64,000 bases of DNA, from the NCBI RefSeq assembly GCF_009740395.1, contig NZ_WOXT01000002.1:682001-746000 (forward strand), read 5' to 3'. The position numbers and the translations under genes were made by a program. The stretch is from Noviluteimonas gilva. GTDB taxonomy: Bacteria > Pseudomonadota > Gammaproteobacteria > Xanthomonadales > Xanthomonadaceae. The notes beneath the pieces are model-generated. The model was not told the origin of the DNA and did no database searches. It worked only from the letters and a program-made list of their open reading frames with translations. Of the stretch, positions 15,375-24,334 are shown piece by piece. The stretch's first letter is position 1. Each line of letters starts with the position of its first letter.

Positions 15375-16850
15375 ATGCAGCAAGCGCTTTCGAAATTCGT
15401 CCTCACCGCGCTCGCAACCGTCGCGCTGGCCGCATGCCAGCACGACGATGCGAAACAGGTTTCCACCACCGCGACGCCGCCGCCGGCGACATCGGCGAAG
15501 GCGAACGTGGATCGTGCGGTTCCGCCGGTCGTCGACGATCTCCAAAGGCGCACGTTCGAGTACTTCTGGGAAACCACCAACCCGAAGAACGGGTTGGTGC
15601 CCGATCGCTGGCCCACGCCGTCGTTCTCGTCGATCGCGGCCGTGGGCTTCGGGCTGACCGCGTACGGCGTGGGCGTCGAACGTGGTTGGATCACGCGCGA
15701 CCAGGCCATCGAGCGCACGCTCGCGACGTTGCGCTTTCTCAAGAATGCGAAGCAGGGGCCCGAAGCGAGCGGCACGTCGGGTTACAAGGGCTTCTACTAC
15801 CACTTCCTCGACATGCAGTCGGGCGAGCGCTTCGCGACCAATGAACTCTCCACCGTCGACACGACGCTGCTGATGGGCGGCGTGTTGTTCGCGCAGACGT
15901 TCTACGATCGCGACGATCCGCGCGAAAAGGAAATCCGCGATACGGCCGATGCCTTGTATCGCGCGGTGGAGTGGCCGTTCGCGCAAACGCGCAAGCCGCT
16001 GATCTCGATGGGCTGGAAGCCGGAGGACGGCTTCATCGCCTACGACTGGAACGGTTACAACGAAGCGATCCTCGTCTACGTAATGGCGCTCGGTTCGCCG
16101 ACGCATCCGGTGGATCGCGATGCCTACGATGCATGGACCTCGACCTACGATCGTTCGTGGGGTTCGTTCAATGGCGGCCAGGAACACCTGACGTTCCCAC
16201 CATTGTTCGGCCATCAGTATTCGCACGTGTGGATCGATTTCCGCGGCATCACCGACGATTACATGAAGCGTCGCGGCATCGATTATTTCGAGAACAGCCG
16301 CCGCGCGACGTTGTCGCATCAGCTCTACGGCAAGCAGAACACGCAAGGCTGGACCGGCTACGACGCGAGCGTGTGGGGTTGGACCGCCTCCGATGGCCCG
16401 ATCGATGCGGTCATCGATTTCAAGGGCAAGCCGCGCAAGTTCCAGACCTACACCGCGCGCGGTGTCGGCACCGAATACACCGTCGACGACGGCACGATCG
16501 TCCCGACGGCCGCGGCGTCTTCGATTCCGTTCACGCCTGAAGAATCGATCGCCGCGATCCAGGCGATGCATGATCGCTACGGCAAGGCGATCTACCAGAA
16601 GTACGGCTTCCTCGATGCGTTCAACCCGAGCTTCACGTTCACCGATCGCAAGTTGCAGCACGGGCAGATCGTCGATGGCGTCGGCTGGGTCGACAAGGAT
16701 TACCTCGGCATCGACCAGGGCCCGATCGTGTTGATGATCGAAAACCACCGCAGCGATTTCGTGTGGTCGGTGATGCGTCGCAATCCCTACATCCGGAAAG
16801 GCCTGGAGCGCGCGGGCTTCACCGGCGGGTGGCTCGACGAGGCGAAATGA
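15375..16850 (+). CDS. PF10091 glucoamylase-family lipoprotein, GH144-like (putative endo-beta-1,2-glucanase)
   Basis: A 491-residue exported protein with a lipobox (VALAAC) after a short signal peptide, so it is probably membrane-anchored in the periplasm or outer membrane. The body is an (alpha/alpha)6-type domain of the PF10091 putative glucoamylase group, with texts such as YFWETTNPKNGLVPDR, GYNEAILVYVMALGSPTH, FGHQYSHVWIDFRG and YLGIDQGPIVLMIENH. Characterised relatives of this group (GH144) are endo-beta-1,2-glucanases, so the automatic label glucoamylase is probably misleading. It starts 15 bases after the receptor gene, and its stop overlaps the binding-protein start by ATGA. The activity is an inference from family and locus. 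Confidence 0.82.
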   Translation: MQQALSKFVLTALATVALAACQHDDAKQVSTTATPPPATSAKANVDRAVPPVVDDLQRRTFEYFWETTNPKNGLVPDRWPTPSFSSIAAVGFGLTAYGVGVERGWITRDQAIERTLATLRFLKNAKQGPEASGTSGYKGFYYHFLDMQSGERFATNELSTVDTTLLMGGVLFAQTFYDRDDPREKEIRDTADALYRAVEWPFAQTRKPLISMGWKPEDGFIAYDWNGYNEAILVYVMALGSPTHPVDRDAYDAWTSTYDRSWGSFNGGQEHLTFPPLFGHQYSHVWIDFRGITDDYMKRRGIDYFENSRRATLSHQLYGKQNTQGWTGYDASVWGWTASDGPIDAVIDFKGKPRKFQTYTARGVGTEYTVDDGTIVPTAAASSIPFTPEESIAAIQAMHDRYGKAIYQKYGFLDAFNPSFTFTDRKLQHGQIVDGVGWVDKDYLGIDQGPIVLMIENHRSDFVWSVMRRNPYIRKGLERAGFTGGWLDEAK

Positions 16851-18145
16851 CACGCTCGCTGCGCACGTGGCTGTGGGCCTGTGTCGCGTGCGTGGCGATG
16901 CTCGCGGGTTGCTCGCGTGCAGAAGAAGACAGCAAGACCACGACCATCCGCTTCTGGGTGATGGGCTACGAGGGCGACATGGTCGCCCAGATGTTGCCGG
17001 ACTTCGAACGCACGCATCCCGGCATCAAGGTGCAGCTGCAACAGCTTCCGGTCACGGCCGCGCACGAAAAATTGCTCACTGCATTCGCCGGCGATTCCCT
17101 GCCGGATGTTTCGCCGCTCGGCAATACGTGGATTTCCGAGTTCGCCACGCTCGATGCGATCGAGCCGCTGGATCCGTGGATCGCAAAGACGCCCGGCATC
17201 GTGGTCTCCGATTATTTTTCGGGCGCGTGGGACACCGGCGTCATCGATGGGAAGACACTGGCGATCCCGTGGTACGTCGAAACGCGGCTGCCGTTCTATC
17301 GCAAGGACATCGTCGCCGCCGCCGGCGTGACGACGATGCCGCGCGATTGGGCGGAGTGGCGCAGCGCGATGCGTGCGGTGAAGAAGCACGTCGGGCCGGA
17401 TCGTTACGCGATCCTGTTGCCGCTCAACGAATACGAGCCGCTGCTCAATCTTGCGGTGCAGCAGCCCGATCCGCTGCTGCGCGACAACGGGCGACACGGG
17501 AATTTCCGAAGCGCAGGCTTCAAGCGCACGCTGCAGTTCTACAAGGACACCTTCGACGAAGGCCTCGCGCCGCGCGTGGACAACACGCGCATCTCGAATG
17601 TGTGGCAGGAACTCGGGCGCGGCTACTTCAGTTATTACGTCAACGGGCCCTGGAACATCGCCGAGTTCCGCAAGCGCTTGCCGCAGGATGTCGCGGGCTC
17701 GTGGGGCACGATGCCGCTGCCGGGGCCGAACGGGCCGGGCGCATCGGTGGCGGGCGGCACGAGCTTCGTCTTGTTCAAGAAGTCGAAGAACAAGGAAGCG
17801 GCGTGGCAACTGATCGCGTGGTTGTCGGAACCTGCGCAACAGATTCGGCTGCATGCGATCACGGGTAATCCGCCGCCGCGTCGCGCGCCGTGGTCGGCGC
17901 CGGCGCTCGCGAACGATCCGTATATCCAGGCGTTCCGCGAACAGTTGGAGCGCGCGGTATCCGCGCCGAAAGTGCCCGAGTGGGAACGCATCGCCCAGGA
18001 AATGCGTTTCGTGGGCGAGCTAGTCGCCAATGATCGCCTGACCGTCGACGAAGCCGCCGCCGAAATGGATCGCCGCGCCGATCGCATCCTCGAAAAGCGT
18101 CGTTGGATGCACGATCAACACACGCTGCCCGGTGGCGCGCAATGA
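16847..18145 (+). CDS. ABC sugar transporter substrate-binding lipoprotein
   Basis: A 432-residue family-1 solute-binding protein. The lipobox MLAGC follows a short hydrophobic signal, so it is tethered to the inner membrane. The mature part starts TTTIRFWVMGYEGDMV and contains the usual domain landmarks LLTAFAGDSLPDV, DGKTLAIPWYVETRLPFYR and GGTSFVLFKKSKNKEAAW. It delivers an oligosaccharide to the two permeases encoded next. Both ends show ATGA overlaps (with the glucanase-like gene and the first permease), evidence for a coupled operon. The ligand is unknown; beta-gluco-oligosaccharides fit the neighbours. Confidence 0.92.
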   Translation: MTRSLRTWLWACVACVAMLAGCSRAEEDSKTTTIRFWVMGYEGDMVAQMLPDFERTHPGIKVQLQQLPVTAAHEKLLTAFAGDSLPDVSPLGNTWISEFATLDAIEPLDPWIAKTPGIVVSDYFSGAWDTGVIDGKTLAIPWYVETRLPFYRKDIVAAAGVTTMPRDWAEWRSAMRAVKKHVGPDRYAILLPLNEYEPLLNLAVQQPDPLLRDNGRHGNFRSAGFKRTLQFYKDTFDEGLAPRVDNTRISNVWQELGRGYFSYYVNGPWNIAEFRKRLPQDVAGSWGTMPLPGPNGPGASVAGGTSFVLFKKSKNKEAAWQLIAWLSEPAQQIRLHAITGNPPPRRAPWSAPALANDPYIQAFREQLERAVSAPKVPEWERIAQEMRFVGELVANDRLTVDEAAAEMDRRADRILEKRRWMHDQHTLPGGAQ

Positions 18146-19020
18146 AGGCCTCGCTCGCGGGATGGGCGTTTACCGCGCCGGCGTTGTCGGTGATCGCGTT
18201 GTTCTTCGTGCTGCCGGTGTTGGCGGCGTTCGCGTTGTCGGTCACCGATTTCGACATTTACGCGCTAGCGGATCTCCGCAACCTGCGCTTCGTCGGGCTC
18301 GACAACTACATCGGGTTGCTCGGCAATCCACTGTTCTGGAAGGCGCTGGGGAACACGCTGTACTTCGTGCTCGTCGGCGTGCCGCTGTCGATCTTCGCCT
18401 CGCTGGCGGCCGCGCTGCTGCTGCATTCGAAGCTCGCGCGCTTCAAGCCCTTGTTCCGCACGTCCTTGTTCGCGCCCGTGGTGACGACGGTGGTCGCGGT
18501 CGCCGTGATCTGGCGCTACTTCTTCCACACGCGCTACGGCATGGTGAACTGGCTGCTCGGGCTGGCGGGCATCGACCCGATCGACTGGCTGGGCGATCCG
18601 CATTGGTCGATGCCGACGATCATCCTCTTCGCCGTGTGGAAGAACTTCGGCTACAACATGATCATCTTCCTGGCCGGCCTGCAGGCCATCCCGGAAGACC
18701 TGTACGAAGCCGCGCGCATCGACGGCGCAACGTGGTGGCGGCAACTGCTGCACGTCACCTTGCCGATGCTTGGACCGGTGTTGCTGCTCGTGTCGATCCT
18801 CACGATGGCCGGGTATTTCCAGTTGTTCGCCGAGCCTTATGTGATCACGCAGGGCGGACCGCTGCAGAGCACCGTGAGCGTGCTGTATCTGATGTACGAG
18901 GAAGGCTTCAAGTGGTGGAACCTCGGTAATGCATCGGCGGTGGCCTTCCTGTTGTTCCTCCTGATGACGACGGTGACGAGCGGCCTATTGTGGCTCGCAC
19001 GCAAGAAGGGCGCCGAATGA
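18142..19020 (+). CDS. Sugar ABC transporter permease, MalF-type
   Basis: A 292-residue inner-membrane permease with six hydrophobic helices. Helix one is near residues 5-32. The EAA loop that contacts the ATPase is visible as EDLYEAARIDGATWWRQLLHVTLPML. It pairs with the MalG-type protein encoded next to make the translocation channel. The chosen ATG overlaps the stop of the binding-protein gene (ATGA); the frame extends further upstream, but the earlier candidate start would lie inside that gene. The same overlap links it to the next permease. Confidence 0.92.
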   Translation: MKASLAGWAFTAPALSVIALFFVLPVLAAFALSVTDFDIYALADLRNLRFVGLDNYIGLLGNPLFWKALGNTLYFVLVGVPLSIFASLAAALLLHSKLARFKPLFRTSLFAPVVTTVVAVAVIWRYFFHTRYGMVNWLLGLAGIDPIDWLGDPHWSMPTIILFAVWKNFGYNMIIFLAGLQAIPEDLYEAARIDGATWWRQLLHVTLPMLGPVLLLVSILTMAGYFQLFAEPYVITQGGPLQSTVSVLYLMYEEGFKWWNLGNASAVAFLLFLLMTTVTSGLLWLARKKGAE

Positions 19021-19853
19021 ACAGCGTCGCGCGCCAGCGTTTGTGGTCGTCCGTGGCGGTCAACGGTGCGTTGATCATGTTCGCCGCGGCCGCGCTTGCG
19101 CCGCTCGTGTGGATGCTGCTGGTGTCGTTCATGCGGCCGGGCGAGGCGAGCCATTTTCCGCCGCCGTGGTGGCCCACCGAGCCGACGCTGCACAACTACC
19201 GCGAACTGTTCCTGCGCGCCGGCATGGGCCGCTATCTGTTGAACAGCTTCATCATCGCCACGGGCGTGATGCTGATCTCCGTGCTGCTCAACACGCTGGC
19301 GGGCTACGCCTTCGCGAAACTCCGGTTCAAGGGGCGCGAGCGCACGTTCCGTGCGTTGCTCGCCGCGTTGGTGATTCCCGCGCAGGTCGCGATGATGCCG
19401 CTGTTCCTGTTGCTCAAGCAGATGGGATTGGTGAACACGTATTTCGGCGCGATGGTCACGGGCCTGGCGAGCGTGTTCGGCATCTTCCTCGTGCGCCAGT
19501 ACGCGCGCTCGTTGCCGGATGAATTGTTGGAAGCCGCGCGCATCGACGGCGCCGGCGAGGCCCGCATCTTCTTCCAGATCGTGTTGCCGGCTCTGCGCCC
19601 GATCCTCGTGACGCTCGCGATCTTCGCCTTCCTCGGCGCCTGGAACGACTTCATGTGGCCCTTGATCGTGTTGAGCGACCAGACGATGCAAACCTTGCCG
19701 GTCGCGCTCGCGAATCTCTCGCGCGAACACGTGCAGGACAACGAATTGATGATGGCCGGCGCGGTGGTCACCGTGATCCCGGTGCTGGTGTTGTTCCTGG
19801 TCCTGCAGCGCTACTACCTGCAGGGCCTGCTGGTCGGGAGCGTGAAGGGATGA
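19017..19853 (+). CDS. Sugar ABC transporter permease, MalG-type
   Basis: A 278-residue permease with six predicted helices. The EAA motif reads DELLEAARIDGAGEARIFFQIVLPALRP, and the C-terminal helix pattern is typical of the MalG/AraQ group. It forms the heterodimeric channel with the preceding gene product and should be energised by the UgpC/MsmK-like ATPase encoded 4.5 kb downstream, because no ATPase gene lies directly beside the permeases. Both ends overlap neighbouring genes by ATGA, including the start of the large glycosidase-like gene. Confidence 0.92.
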   Translation: MNSVARQRLWSSVAVNGALIMFAAAALAPLVWMLLVSFMRPGEASHFPPPWWPTEPTLHNYRELFLRAGMGRYLLNSFIIATGVMLISVLLNTLAGYAFAKLRFKGRERTFRALLAALVIPAQVAMMPLFLLLKQMGLVNTYFGAMVTGLASVFGIFLVRQYARSLPDELLEAARIDGAGEARIFFQIVLPALRPILVTLAIFAFLGAWNDFMWPLIVLSDQTMQTLPVALANLSREHVQDNELMMAGAVVTVIPVLVLFLVLQRYYLQGLLVGSVKG

Positions 19854-22801
19854 GGCAGTGGATCGCGGGCGCGCTGTGCCTGTTGGCGTTCGGCGCGCAG
19901 GCGCGTGTGATCGATGCATTCGATTCGACGGACGGGTGGAAGGTCATTCAGTCCGATCAGGTCACCGGCACCTTGCGCAACGCCGATGGTGGCGTGTGCC
20001 TGGACTACGACTTCCACGGTGTGTCCGGGTACGTCGGCCTGCAACGCGACGTCGCGCTGGACTACCCGGATAACTACGCATTCGCCTTCAAGGTGCGCGG
20101 CAAGGGCCCGACGAACGACTTCCAGTTCAAACTCGTCGATGCCAGCGGCGACAACGTTTGGTGGGTGACGAAGCCGAAGTTCGCGTTCCCGTCCGAATGG
20201 ACGCAGATGCGTTTCAAGAAGCGCCACATCTCGAAAGCGTGGGGCCCGTCGGAAGAGAAGGAGCTCACGCACAGCGCGAAACTCGAGTTCACGCTCGCGA
20301 GCGGCGAGGGTGGGAAGGGGAGTGCGTGTTTCGATGCGCTGACGTTTGATGCGTTGCCGCCCCAGAACGACGCCCCGCTGACTGGGAATCTCGCGCAAGT
20401 CGGTGACGCGTACGTCATCGATCTTGCCACCGTGCGCGAACTCGGCGGCGCAATCCTCCAATGGGCCCCGGAAAAGCAGTCCGGCGATTACACGGTCGAC
20501 TTGTCGAACTACGGCTCCGCCTGGCACGGCGGCTATCGCGTGCGGATGTCCGATGGTGCCGAAGACTTCGTCGCGATGCCGGAGGAAGAGGGCCGTTACG
20601 TGCGCATCTCTCCGGCGCCGGACTTTCCAGGAACGCTATTGCGCGCAGACATCCAACCGCTCGCTTTCTCTGCTTCGAAGAACGCCTTCATCGAGGCAGT
20701 GGCCATGCGCGCGAAGCGCGGCGACTATCCGCGCGGATTCATCGGCGAGCAGTCTTATTGGACGATCGTCGGTGTCGACGGTGGTCGCGAGCAAGGCCTG
20801 ATCGGTGAAGACGGTGCGATCGAAGTTGGGAAGGGCCGCTTCAGCATCGAACCTGTCGTGATCGGTCCGTCGGGCCGAGCGACCTGGGCGGATGTGCAGG
20901 CGACCCAATCCTTGCAGGACGACTATTTGCCGATCCCATCCGTGCATTGGCAGCACCCCGACTTCAAACTGCACATCACGGCCTTTGGCGAAGGCAAGCC
21001 AGGCGACGCACGGCTGGTCGCGCGCTATCGCCTGACCAACACCTCGCGAGAGCCGGCCGATTTCACGTTGCAGTTGCGTGCGCGGCCGCTCCAGGTGAAC
21101 CCGCCGAGCCAATTCCTCAATACGACGGGCGGCGTGAGCCCGATCGGATCCATTGAAGTCGCGGCAAACGACATGCGCGTCGACGACAGGATCGTGCGGT
21201 TCTCGCGCGCCGCATCGCAAATGGAGGTCAGCGTGTTCGCCGCGCAAGGTGACCCCTTGATCGCGCCGACGTCGCATTCGCCGCCATGGGCGCGGGATCC
21301 GGACGATCTCGCCAGCGGCGCGATGCATTACGAAGTACACCTCTCGCCCGGAGAGTCCTTCGACGTCGCGTGGGTCTCCTCGCTTGGCGGCGATGGTGAA
21401 CTGGACGCGAGCAACGCCGAGGCAAGACAGGCAGCCGTGGCGCTGCAATGGCACGACAAACTCGACCGCGTAAAATTCAAGGTGCCGCCACAAGGCGAGC
21501 ACATCGCCAACACCATCCGCACCGCGCTCGCCCACATGGCCATCAGTCGCGTCGGCCCGCGCCTGCAACCGGGCACGCGCTCGTATGCGCGTGCGTGGAT
21601 CCGCGACGGCGCGATGATCGGCGAAGGTCTGCTGCGTCTTGGCCGCGAAGACATCGCGAAGGAATTCCTGCAGTGGTACGCGCCGTACCAGTTCGACAGC
21701 GGGAAGGTGCCGTGTTGCGTCGACGATCGCGGCGCCGATCCCGTTCCGGAGAACGACAGCCACGGTGAGTTGATCTATCTCGTCGCCGAGATGTATCGCT
21801 ACACGCGCGACCGTGCGTTGCTCGAACAGATGTGGCCGCATGTCGTCGGCGCCGTGAAGTACATGGACGCGCTGCGCGCGAGCGAGCGCACCGAAGCCAA
21901 TCGCGCGAAGAACCAGGCGTTCTACGGGCTGATGCCCGCGTCGATCAGCCACGAAGGCTATTCGGCCAAACCGATGCACTCGTACTGGGACGATTTCTGG
22001 GCGTTACGTGGGTACAAGGATGCCGTCGAAATCGCGCAGTGGCTCGGGAAGGATGCGGACGCGAAACGCTTCGCCGCGTCACGCGATCAATTCTCGGGCG
22101 ACTTGCAAGCCTCGCTGCGTACCGCAATGGCGCAGCAGAAAATCGACTTCATTCCAGGCTCCGCGGAACTCGGCGACTTCGACGCGACGTCGACGACGAT
22201 TGCACTCGCACCGGGCGCAGCCGACGCGATTCTCCCGCCGGGCGCACTGGAGAAGACCTTCGAGCGTTACTGGCGCGAGTTCGAACAACGCCGCAAGGGC
22301 GAGCGCGAGTGGAAGGATTACACGCCGTACGAACTACGGACGGTGGGCACCTTCGTCCGCCTGGGCTGGCGTGATCGCGCGCAATCCGCGCTCGACTTCT
22401 TCTTCGCGGACCAACAACCGCGCGCGTGGAATCAGTGGGCGGAAGTGGTTTCGCGCACGCCGCGCAAGCCGTTCTTCCTCGGCGATCTGCCGCACGCATG
22501 GGTGGCGAGCGACTACGTGCGCTCGGCGCTGGATCTGTTCGCGTATGAGCGCCCTGAGGACGAGTCCATCGTCATCGCCGCCGGCATTCCCGCTGATTGG
22601 TTGAAGGGCGAGGGCATCGCGATCGAAGGCCTGCGCACGCCGGGCGGGCCGCTGTCGTATTCGTTGCGCGAAGTGGGCGACAAGTTGGTGCTGGAGGTCG
22701 GCGGTGGCATCACGCTGCCGAAGGGTGGGCTGGTGTTGCCTTGGAATGGCAAGGAAACGCGGGTGACGCGTGTGCCTGCCCGCGTTGAGATCGCGCGGTA
22801 A
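19850..22801 (+). CDS. Large exported six-hairpin glycosidase-like protein
   Basis: A 983-residue protein with a signal peptide (cleavage after FGAQA, residue about 18). Residues 20-160 form a carbohydrate-binding-like beta sandwich (VIDAFDSTDGWKVIQ). A second beta-rich region with a discoidin-like stretch follows to about residue 560. The C-terminal 400 residues are an (alpha/alpha)6 six-hairpin domain with ARAWIRDGAMIGEGLLRLG, MHSYWDDFWALRGY and FLGDLPHAW. It probably cleaves an oligosaccharide in the periplasm, but I cannot assign a GH family with confidence. The ATG overlaps the permease stop (ATGA), which makes it the last gene of the five-gene coupled run. A hairpin follows. Confidence 0.8.
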   Translation: MRQWIAGALCLLAFGAQARVIDAFDSTDGWKVIQSDQVTGTLRNADGGVCLDYDFHGVSGYVGLQRDVALDYPDNYAFAFKVRGKGPTNDFQFKLVDASGDNVWWVTKPKFAFPSEWTQMRFKKRHISKAWGPSEEKELTHSAKLEFTLASGEGGKGSACFDALTFDALPPQNDAPLTGNLAQVGDAYVIDLATVRELGGAILQWAPEKQSGDYTVDLSNYGSAWHGGYRVRMSDGAEDFVAMPEEEGRYVRISPAPDFPGTLLRADIQPLAFSASKNAFIEAVAMRAKRGDYPRGFIGEQSYWTIVGVDGGREQGLIGEDGAIEVGKGRFSIEPVVIGPSGRATWADVQATQSLQDDYLPIPSVHWQHPDFKLHITAFGEGKPGDARLVARYRLTNTSREPADFTLQLRARPLQVNPPSQFLNTTGGVSPIGSIEVAANDMRVDDRIVRFSRAASQMEVSVFAAQGDPLIAPTSHSPPWARDPDDLASGAMHYEVHLSPGESFDVAWVSSLGGDGELDASNAEARQAAVALQWHDKLDRVKFKVPPQGEHIANTIRTALAHMAISRVGPRLQPGTRSYARAWIRDGAMIGEGLLRLGREDIAKEFLQWYAPYQFDSGKVPCCVDDRGADPVPENDSHGELIYLVAEMYRYTRDRALLEQMWPHVVGAVKYMDALRASERTEANRAKNQAFYGLMPASISHEGYSAKPMHSYWDDFWALRGYKDAVEIAQWLGKDADAKRFAASRDQFSGDLQASLRTAMAQQKIDFIPGSAELGDFDATSTTIALAPGAADAILPPGALEKTFERYWREFEQRRKGEREWKDYTPYELRTVGTFVRLGWRDRAQSALDFFFADQQPRAWNQWAEVVSRTPRKPFFLGDLPHAWVASDYVRSALDLFAYERPEDESIVIAAGIPADWLKGEGIAIEGLRTPGGPLSYSLREVGDKLVLEVGGGITLPKGGLVLPWNGKETRVTRVPARVEIAR

Positions 22802-22807
22802 CGCGTA

Positions 22808-22843
22808 ATCCCACCCCGGCCCTCCCCTGCGTACAGGGGAGGG
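22808..22843. repeat. REP-like palindrome, family A (second copy); likely bidirectional terminator
   Basis: CCCTCCCCTG (22820-22829) pairs with CAGGGGAGGG (22834-22843) across a 4-base loop, preceded by CCCACCCCGG. It is the same stem and flank as the element at 3122-3162, in the opposite orientation. Lying between two convergent stop codons only 48 bases apart, it could terminate transcription in both directions. Confidence 0.7.
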
Positions 22844-22849
22844 AGCAGA

Positions 22850-24223
22850 TCAGTAAGGCAACGGATCGTCGATTGAAGCGCCGTGCGTCTCGATCGCCTT
22901 CGAATACCAGCGCGCGCTGTCCTTCGGCGTGCGTTCCTGCGTGCCGTAGTTCACGTGCACAATGCCGAAGCGCTTGGAGAAGCCGAGCGACCATTCGAGG
23001 TTGTCCAGCAACGACCACACCATGTAGCCGCGGATGTCGCAGCCCTGGTCGATGGCGTCGCGGATCGCGGTCAGGTGCTTCTTGAGATAGCCCATGCGCA
23101 GCGGATCGCGCACGCGGCCTTCTTCGGCGACCGCCGGGTCGAAGAACGCCGCACCGTTCTCGGTGATGTAGGTCGGCAGGTTGCCGTAGCGGTCCTTCGC
23201 CCACACCAGCAGATCGGTCAGGCCCTGCGGGAAGACTTCCCAACCGGTTTCGGTGTACGTGCCCAGCTTCTGGCGCACGGCGCCGGCCTTCAGCGGATAG
23301 CTGTCGGTGGCCTGCGTCACGCTGCGGGTGTAGTAGTTGATGCCGATGAAGTCGAGCTTCTGCTTGATCAGCGCGTAATCTTCGTCGGCCCATTCGGGCC
23401 ACGCGTCGCCGAAGATTTCATTCTTCAGTTCCGGCGGATATTTGCCGAGCAACGCCGCGTCGAGGTACTGCTCGTTCATGTACGCGTGCGCGCGCTTGGT
23501 CGCGGCGAGATCTTCGGGCGACTGCGTGTTCGGGTACTTCGGCTCGATGTTCACCACCAGGCCGATCTCGTGCTTGCCGATCTCGCGATACGCCTTTACC
23601 GCCGCGCCATGCGCGCGCATCAGGTTGTGCGTGGCGATCGGCGTTTCGTACTTGCTGCGATGGCCCGGCGCGAGCGCGCCGTGGAGATAGCCACCGTCGG
23701 TGACGACCCACGGCTCGTTGAGCGTCACCCACTTCTTCACGCGGCCGTCGAGCGCGCGATACAGCACGCTGCCGTATTCGGCGAACCAGTCGGCGACGTC
23801 GCGGTTGAGCCAGCCACCGCGGTCGTCGAGCGCCGCCGGCAGGTCCCAGTGATAAAGGGTGAGCAGGGGTTCGATGCCCTTGTCCAGCAACTCGTCGACC
23901 AGGCGCGAGTAGAAGTCCAGGCCCTTCTGGTTCACTCGACCCGTGCCGTCGGGGAGGATGCGCGACCACGACGTGCTGAAGCGATACGCCTTCAGGCCCA
24001 GCGAAGCCATCAGCGCGACATCGTCCTTCCAGCGGTTGTAGTGGTCGCAGGCCACGTCGCCGGTGTCGCCGTTGACGGTCATGCCCGGCGTATGGGCGAA
24101 GCGCGTCCAGATGCTCGGCCCCGCGCCGTCGGCCATCGGGGACCCTTCGATCTGGTGCGCGGCGGTGGCGGCTCCCCAGAGGAAACCTTCGGGGAAGCGG
24201 CGTGCGTTCGGGTTGGCGGCCAT
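22850..24223 (-). CDS. bglB: GH1 beta-glucosidase
   Basis: A 457-residue glycoside hydrolase family 1 enzyme without a signal peptide, hence cytoplasmic. The acid/base glutamate E170 is in TLNEPW and the nucleophile glutamate is in YITENG. The start FPEGFLWGAATAAHQIEG and the middle YRFSTSWSRILPDG are typical of family 1. It should release glucose from imported beta-gluco-oligosaccharides. I chose the ATG at 24223 because it gives the normal N-terminus; no strong ribosome-binding site is visible. A LacI-type operator lies 10 bases upstream, so a bound repressor would sit on the leader or start point. It is transcribed divergently from the transporter ATPase. Confidence 0.93.
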   Translation of the reverse strand: MAANPNARRFPEGFLWGAATAAHQIEGSPMADGAGPSIWTRFAHTPGMTVNGDTGDVACDHYNRWKDDVALMASLGLKAYRFSTSWSRILPDGTGRVNQKGLDFYSRLVDELLDKGIEPLLTLYHWDLPAALDDRGGWLNRDVADWFAEYGSVLYRALDGRVKKWVTLNEPWVVTDGGYLHGALAPGHRSKYETPIATHNLMRAHGAAVKAYREIGKHEIGLVVNIEPKYPNTQSPEDLAATKRAHAYMNEQYLDAALLGKYPPELKNEIFGDAWPEWADEDYALIKQKLDFIGINYYTRSVTQATDSYPLKAGAVRQKLGTYTETGWEVFPQGLTDLLVWAKDRYGNLPTYITENGAAFFDPAVAEEGRVRDPLRMGYLKKHLTAIRDAIDQGCDIRGYMVWSLLDNLEWSLGFSKRFGIVHVNYGTQERTPKDSARWYSKAIETHGASIDDPLPY

Positions 24224-24233
24224 TGTTTGTTCG

Positions 24234-24247
24234 TGTAAACGGTTACA
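24234..24247 (-). promoter_or_regulatory. LacI-family operator in the bglB/ugpC divergent gap
   Basis: On the minus strand the site reads TGTAACCGTTTACA, a 14-base CG-centred palindrome with one mismatched pair. It shares the 8-base half CGTTTACA exactly with the site before the LacI gene at 11228-11241. Its place between bglB and the ATPase gene would let one repressor control both. Confidence 0.65.
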
Positions 24248-24334
24248 TGGCAGGATAACGCCAACACGCCGTGTAGTGCACCGTTCCCTCGACAATCGTT
24301 CGTTCGACAACCTTCCCTTCGAAATCGGAACCCG

